The notes beneath the pieces are model-generated. The model was not told the DNA's origin and did not search any database. It saw only the letters and a program-made list of their open reading frames with translations. From Rhodopseudomonas boonkerdii (GTDB lineage: Bacteria > Pseudomonadota > Alphaproteobacteria > Rhizobiales > Xanthobacteraceae), in the NCBI RefSeq assembly GCF_021184025.1, contig NZ_CP036537.1:682001-746000 (forward strand): a stretch of 64,000 nucleotides of DNA. The letters are read 5' to 3'. Below, in pieces: positions 61,029 through 64,000 of the stretch (positions are counted from its first letter, which is position 1; each line of letters opens with the position of its first letter). The position numbers and the translations under genes are program-made.

Positions 61029-61403
61029 TCAACTCTTCTTCCCGACGCCGGCCGATCGCATCACATTCATGACGCCGGCGACGAAGCCGAGCAGCATGAA
61101 CACGATCAGCCCCCACGGCGATGTCGACAGCAAACGATCGAAGACCCAGCCCAAGATCGTTCCGACGACGACACCCGCGACCAATTCCGAAGAGAGGCGG
61201 AGACCCACGGCCATGGCAGATGCCCTGGCCTGCGCGTTTCCGCTTCCACTGTCGGACTGATCAGCCTGCAATTTGCGATCGCCCAAGGTTTTGGACAGTC
61301 GTTCATTAAGGCTTCCGAGTCGTGCGGAAAGCGCAGCTTCGTCGAGGTCGGGTAAGCTGCCGGTTCCCTGATTGCTGCTGTCTTTTTTTGTGCCGTCACT
61401 CAT
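61029..61403 (-). CDS. atpI: ATP synthase protein I (AtpI-like)
   Basis: A 124-residue small membrane protein with a charged N-terminal half (DEAALSARLGSLNERLSKTL) and two spans (ELVAGVVVGTILGWVFDRLL, PWGLIVFMLLGFVAGVMNVM). It is the first gene of the F0 operon, where AtpI is thought to help assemble the c ring. The start at 61403 is chosen; a frame opening at 61535 would run through the promoter region. Ninety-one bases separate it from atpB. Confidence 0.85.
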   Translation of the reverse strand: MSDGTKKDSSNQGTGSLPDLDEAALSARLGSLNERLSKTLGDRKLQADQSDSGSGNAQARASAMAVGLRLSSELVAGVVVGTILGWVFDRLLSTSPWGLIVFMLLGFVAGVMNVMRSAGVGKKS

Positions 61404-61472
61404 ATTCCGACACCCGAAAAACGCTGCAATTCCCGGAAAATAACGCCCCGTCGCCCTTTGAAAGCCGCGCGG

Positions 61473-61501
61473 ACCATACTTAGCGTGTTCTGCCAAGTCA
61501 A
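61473..61501 (-). promoter_or_regulatory. Candidate sigma-70 promoter of the F0 operon
   Basis: On the minus strand TTGACT, a 17-base spacer and TATGGT are seen, 70 bp upstream of the atpI start. Spacing and -35 are close to consensus. The rest of the 61404-61885 gap holds a repeat and no gene. Confidence 0.45.
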
Positions 61502-61640
61502 GATTCGCTGATCGGTGTTTAGTGCTTTGATTCACTTGATTTTATTGGCGAAATTCGAATCCGGCTGTGCGCCGGTGACGCAGCGCGGAAGCGACTTTCA
61601 ACATGATCTAGAGCGAGGCTCCGTCCTCATCCAGAAATCT

Positions 61641-61754
61641 CCGTCCCTCATACCGAGGAGCGCGCCCTTGTGCGCGTCTCGAGGGATGGTTGTACGCTCT
61701 GCGCCGGGCCATTCATGGTTCGAGACGGCGCTACGCGCCTCCTCACCATGAGGG
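61641..61754. repeat. Intergenic palindromic repeat, copy 3
   Basis: It starts CCGTCCCTCATACCGAGGAG, has CGCGTCTCGAGGGATGGTTG and closes with TTCATGGTTCGAGACGGCGC, CTCCTCACCATGAGGGCGG. Order and spacing of the arms follow the copy at 58617-58730. It sits upstream of the 2-hydroxychromene-2-carboxylate isomerase gene. Confidence 0.65.
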
Positions 61755-61885
61755 CGGAGTGGGGTGGCGCGGATCCCATGACGAGTTTCGCTGAGTTTAT
61801 CATCGGGCGCGCTTCGCGCGACCCGTTGGCTCTACCTATCCGACAGGCTACGCTTACGACCATTGTTTTCGTTGCCGGAGCCTTC

Positions 61886-62506
61886 ATGTCGCAATCCATC
61901 GATTACTATTTCTCGCTGCCTTCGCCCTGGGCCTATATCGGCCACAAACCCTTCATGGATCTCGTAAAGACCTATCATCTGAAGGTGAATTACAAGCCGG
62001 TGTTCCTGGGCGAATTGTTCGCCGAAACCGGCGGTCTGCCGCTTGGCAAACGGCACCCGGTGCGGCAGCGCTATCGCTTCCTGGAATTGCAACGCTGGCG
62101 CGAAAAGCGCGGGCTGGATTTCAAGTTGCAGCCAAAGAACTGGCCGTTCGACGGCCGCCTCGCCGATGGGGTCGTGATCGCAGCGGTCGAAGCGGGGCTC
62201 TATCCGGATGCTTTTCTGCGTAAGGCCTATGCGGCGGTGTGGGAGGGCGAGCAGAATCTCGCCGATCCCGCAGTGCTGGCGCGGCTGGCCGATGAGGCTG
62301 GGCTGCCCGGCCAGCAGCTGGTGGCGCGTTCGCCTGCGGCGGAAATCTCGGAGATCTATGAACAGAACCAGAAGGATGCGCAGGCGGGCGATGTGTTCGG
62401 CTCGCCGGCCTATGTGCTGAACGGCGAGGTGTTCTGGGGTCAGGACCGGATCGATTTGCTTGGCGATGCGTTGAAGTCAGGGCGCGCGGCGTTCAAGCAG
62501 CCTTAA
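61886..62506 (+). CDS. 2-hydroxychromene-2-carboxylate isomerase-like protein
   Basis: A 206-residue DsbA-fold, glutathione-dependent isomerase of the NahD/kappa-GST type. The catalytic Ser region is YYFSLPSPWAYIGHKPFMDL (Ser about residue 11), followed by KPVFLGELFAETGGLPLGKR and the C-terminal FGSPAYVLNGEVFWGQDRID. NahD acts in naphthalene breakdown, but relatives in this group are widespread and may act on other aromatics or on glutathione conjugates. The start at 61886 with GGAG upstream is used; the longer frame from 61670 passes through the repeat. Confidence 0.87.
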   Translation: MSQSIDYYFSLPSPWAYIGHKPFMDLVKTYHLKVNYKPVFLGELFAETGGLPLGKRHPVRQRYRFLELQRWREKRGLDFKLQPKNWPFDGRLADGVVIAAVEAGLYPDAFLRKAYAAVWEGEQNLADPAVLARLADEAGLPGQQLVARSPAAEISEIYEQNQKDAQAGDVFGSPAYVLNGEVFWGQDRIDLLGDALKSGRAAFKQP

Positions 62507-62577
62507 GCTCGAACGTCTGGCGGATGAGGCGGCCGTCAGCTCATCCGCCCCACGGCACAGCGAGACAAGGGAGCGCA

Positions 62578-63057
62578 ATGATGCGAACGACACATTCAGC
62601 GCCTCTCTTGTGTGCAATCTCTCTGCTCGGCATCAACGGCGCCGCTGCGCAATCGCCGCCTGACAGTGAGAACGGCCGTTACACATTGTCGGCGGTGAAG
62701 GATGGCGTGGTGCGTCTCGATACGCGCACCGGCATTGTCTCTAACTGCTCGGATAAAGGCAATGGCTGGGCCTGTTATGTAGTGCCTGATGAACGTGCCG
62801 CTCTCGATGCGGAAATCGGGCGGCTGCAGAAGGAGAATGAGGTGCTCAAGGCGCAGCTTGCAGCACGGAATGGCGCTGCGTCCGGCAAGAGTGGGGACGC
62901 GTTGCCCAAGCCGCAGCGCGACAGCGAGCGCAAGATCGAGATTCCGCTGCCAAGCGATCGCGACATGGACCGCATGATGAGCAGCATCGAAAAAGCGTGG
63001 CGGCGGTTGGTCGAGATGGCGGGACGGCTGCAGCGCGATTACGGCGGCAGGATTTGA
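62578..63057 (+). CDS. Exported protein of unknown function
   Basis: A 159-residue protein with a signal peptide (residues ~1-23, ending NGAAAQ). The mature part has GRYTLSAVKDGVVRLDTRTG and IVSNCSDKGNGWACYVVPDE, with two cysteines that could pair, then a coiled coil (EIGRLQKENEVLKAQLA) and the terminal ERKIEIPLPSDRDMDRMMSS. Similar proteins occur in Bradyrhizobium-type genomes without assigned function. The start at 62578 is used. A DUF6894 gene follows after 53 bp. Confidence 0.7.
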   Translation: MMRTTHSAPLLCAISLLGINGAAAQSPPDSENGRYTLSAVKDGVVRLDTRTGIVSNCSDKGNGWACYVVPDERAALDAEIGRLQKENEVLKAQLAARNGAASGKSGDALPKPQRDSERKIEIPLPSDRDMDRMMSSIEKAWRRLVEMAGRLQRDYGGRI

Positions 63058-63110
63058 ACGCTTTGTTTGCGGCGATGTCCCGTGAATTGCAGGATCAAGA
63101 GGAGCTTCAG

Positions 63111-63347
63111 GTGCCTCGATATTACTTCGATCTGATCGATGGCAAGAAGGTGCCCGACACGGCGGGACAGGTGCTGCGTGATACAGGTGTCGCGATCCGT
63201 GTCGCCGATAAGCTGGCGCGGGACATCTACAAGATCCGGCCTGAGCTGCGCGACAGGGATTATGCGATCTCGGTGCGCGACGAGGCCGGAGACGAGGTGC
63301 ATCGTGCCGACGTCGCCGCAGTGAATGCGTCGTACGGGCGCGACTGA
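63111..63347 (+). CDS. DUF6894-type small protein
   Basis: A 78-residue protein starting VPRYYFDLIDGKKVPDTAGQ. This matches the usual MPRYYF opening of the DUF6894 family, common in rhizobia and unknown in function. The GTG at 63111 has GGAG six bases upstream and sets this start; ATG 63075 would add 12 residues not found in the family. No signal or span is visible. It lies between an exported unknown protein and the YjbQ gene. Confidence 0.8.
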   Translation: MPRYYFDLIDGKKVPDTAGQVLRDTGVAIRVADKLARDIYKIRPELRDRDYAISVRDEAGDEVHRADVAAVNASYGRD

Positions 63348-63364
63348 TCAGGTATGCCGCGACG

Positions 63365-63835
63365 ATGACAGCCCCATCGATGAGCCGTAGTGAGCCCAAG
63401 TCCGTCACCGCCGATGCGGTGGCCACGTCGACATTGACCGTGCAGACCGTTGGAGCCGGCTTCATCGATCTGACGCGCGAGGCTGCGAAGTTTCTTGCGG
63501 ACGTTTTCGCGCGCGATGGTTCGCTCACGCTGTTCGTCCGCCACACGTCGGCGTCGCTGACGATTCAGGAGAATGCCGATCCGTCTGTGCTGGTGGATCT
63601 GACGACCGTTCTCGACCGGATGGCGCCGCAGGCGTTTCCATGGACGCACGATGCCGAGGGGCCGGACGACATGCCGGCACATGTGCGGACCATGCTGACG
63701 GCGACGTCGCTGCATGTGCCGGTGCTGTCCGGGCGGATGGCCCTGGGCACCTGGCAGGCGATCTATCTCATCGAGCATCGCGCCCGGCCGCATGCCCGGG
63801 AGGTGGTGCTGCAATTCGTGGGGAAGGCGGGGTAG
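63365..63835 (+). CDS. YjbQ family protein (UPF0047)
   Basis: A 156-residue single-domain protein of the YjbQ/UPF0047 family, sometimes described as having weak thiamine-phosphate synthase activity. The family core GSLTLFVRHTSASLTIQENA is present with its His, and HDAEGPDDMPAHVRTMLTAT and MALGTWQAIYLIEHRARPHA follow, with His residues placed for metal binding. The start is 63365, or 63380 as alternative. It is 17 bp after the DUF6894 gene. Confidence 0.9.
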   Translation: MTAPSMSRSEPKSVTADAVATSTLTVQTVGAGFIDLTREAAKFLADVFARDGSLTLFVRHTSASLTIQENADPSVLVDLTTVLDRMAPQAFPWTHDAEGPDDMPAHVRTMLTATSLHVPVLSGRMALGTWQAIYLIEHRARPHAREVVLQFVGKAG

Positions 63836-63854
63836 CCACTCCGGCAGAGGCAAC

Positions 63855-63881
63855 AAAAAGGCCGCGGATTGCTCCGCGGCC
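63855..63881 (-). terminator. Terminator of the MFS transporter gene
   Basis: GGCCGCGG-AGCAAT-CCGCGGCC followed by TTTTT on the minus strand lies about 20 bp past the MFS stop at the right edge. The YjbQ gene ends just beside it on the other strand. Confidence 0.85.
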
Positions 63882-63903
63882 TCGCTGCTTTCGTTGCTCG
63901 AGA

Positions 63904-64000
63904 TCAGCGCGTGATATCGACGTCCTTGGTCTCCGGCAGGAAGATCGCGCCGACGACCACGGTGATCGCTGCGAAGATGATCGGATACCAGAGACCGGCA
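63904..64000 (-). CDS. MFS transporter (partial, C-terminus)
   Basis: Only the last ~31 residues are present, with stop at 63904. They read as a final membrane span, GLWYPIIFAAITVVVGAIFL, then PETKDVDITR. The LPETKDVDI ending is typical of MHS-type major facilitator transporters (proline/shikimate-like). The rest lies beyond the right edge, so the substrate cannot be told. Its terminator follows at once. Confidence 0.7.
   Translation of the reverse strand, partial: AGLWYPIIFAAITVVVGAIFLPETKDVDITR

Noticed and set aside
61670..61885. Upstream extension of the 2-hydroxychromene-2-carboxylate isomerase frame
   Set aside because: The extra 72 residues come from the repeat element, and the family N-terminus begins at 61886.

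Overview
The window looks like chromosome from an alphaproteobacterium of the Bradyrhizobium / Rhodopseudomonas / Afipia / Tardiphaga group (Nitrobacteraceae, Hyphomicrobiales). The evidence is high GC with C/G-biased third positions, a class I lysyl-tRNA synthetase, an F0 ATP synthase cluster (I-a-c-b'-b) without the F1 genes, a coxB-coxA-ctaB-coxF-ctaG-coxC operon running on to surf1 and thrC, a SAM-II riboswitch in front of metZ, and intergenic palindromic repeats of the kind common in this group. I saw no transposase, integrase, phage gene or CRISPR array. The genus is an inference.

Layout. 1-6.9 kb: partial lysK, a polar-solute binding protein, a membrane glycosyltransferase with an unusual N-terminal domain, a SCO-type copper chaperone with a small membrane partner, a ClpP-like exported protein and a flavin dehydrogenase. 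7-13.6 kb: a minus-strand copper island (CsoR repressor, His-rich Cys protein, small lipoprotein, TolC-type outer-membrane channel, multicopper oxidase, CusF-like protein, CopC, CopD, DUF411 protein), ending in a terminator. 13.6-20.8 kb: an AraC regulator divergent from a five-gene Liv-type ABC uptake system and an aromatic-type aldehyde dehydrogenase, then tRNA-Gly. 21-31 kb: DNA repair (ogt), a MATE pump, an unknown protein, a sorbosone-type sugar dehydrogenase, galactarate dehydratase, an outer-membrane barrel, a fused dCTP deaminase, and metZ under a SAM-II riboswitch. 31-34 kb: an overlapping opgC-SGNH-SGNH operon, probably for periplasmic glucan decoration. 34-47 kb: housekeeping and stress genes (apaG, hslO, GST/MarR pair, gshA, lepB, tldD), a PepSY membrane protein, a redox-flavoured cluster (HxlR regulator, DoxX, DsrE, exported TlpA-like thioredoxin) and an IalB protein. 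47-58.6 kb: the aa3-type cytochrome c oxidase operon with its assembly factors, then thrC, an M16 processing peptidase and an acetyltransferase. 58.7-61.5 kb: the F0 ATP synthase operon on the minus strand. 61.6-64 kb: 2-hydroxychromene-2-carboxylate isomerase, small unknown proteins, a YjbQ protein and the tail of an MFS transporter.

How the parts connect. Copper is a recurring theme: SCO, CtaG, SURF1 and the oxidase need copper or haem delivered to the membrane, while the CsoR island detoxifies it in the periplasm. Respiration (cox) and ATP synthesis (F0) lie close together. Glutathione and thiol functions (gshA, GST, hslO, TlpA-like, DsrE, HxlR) also recur. Most genes are ordinary core genes. 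The parts I consider most worth following are the copper island with a TolC channel but no pump, the OpgC/SGNH operon with one apparently dead SGNH paralogue, the HxlR-DoxX-DsrE-TlpA cluster and the glycosyltransferase with an MshEN-like N-terminus.
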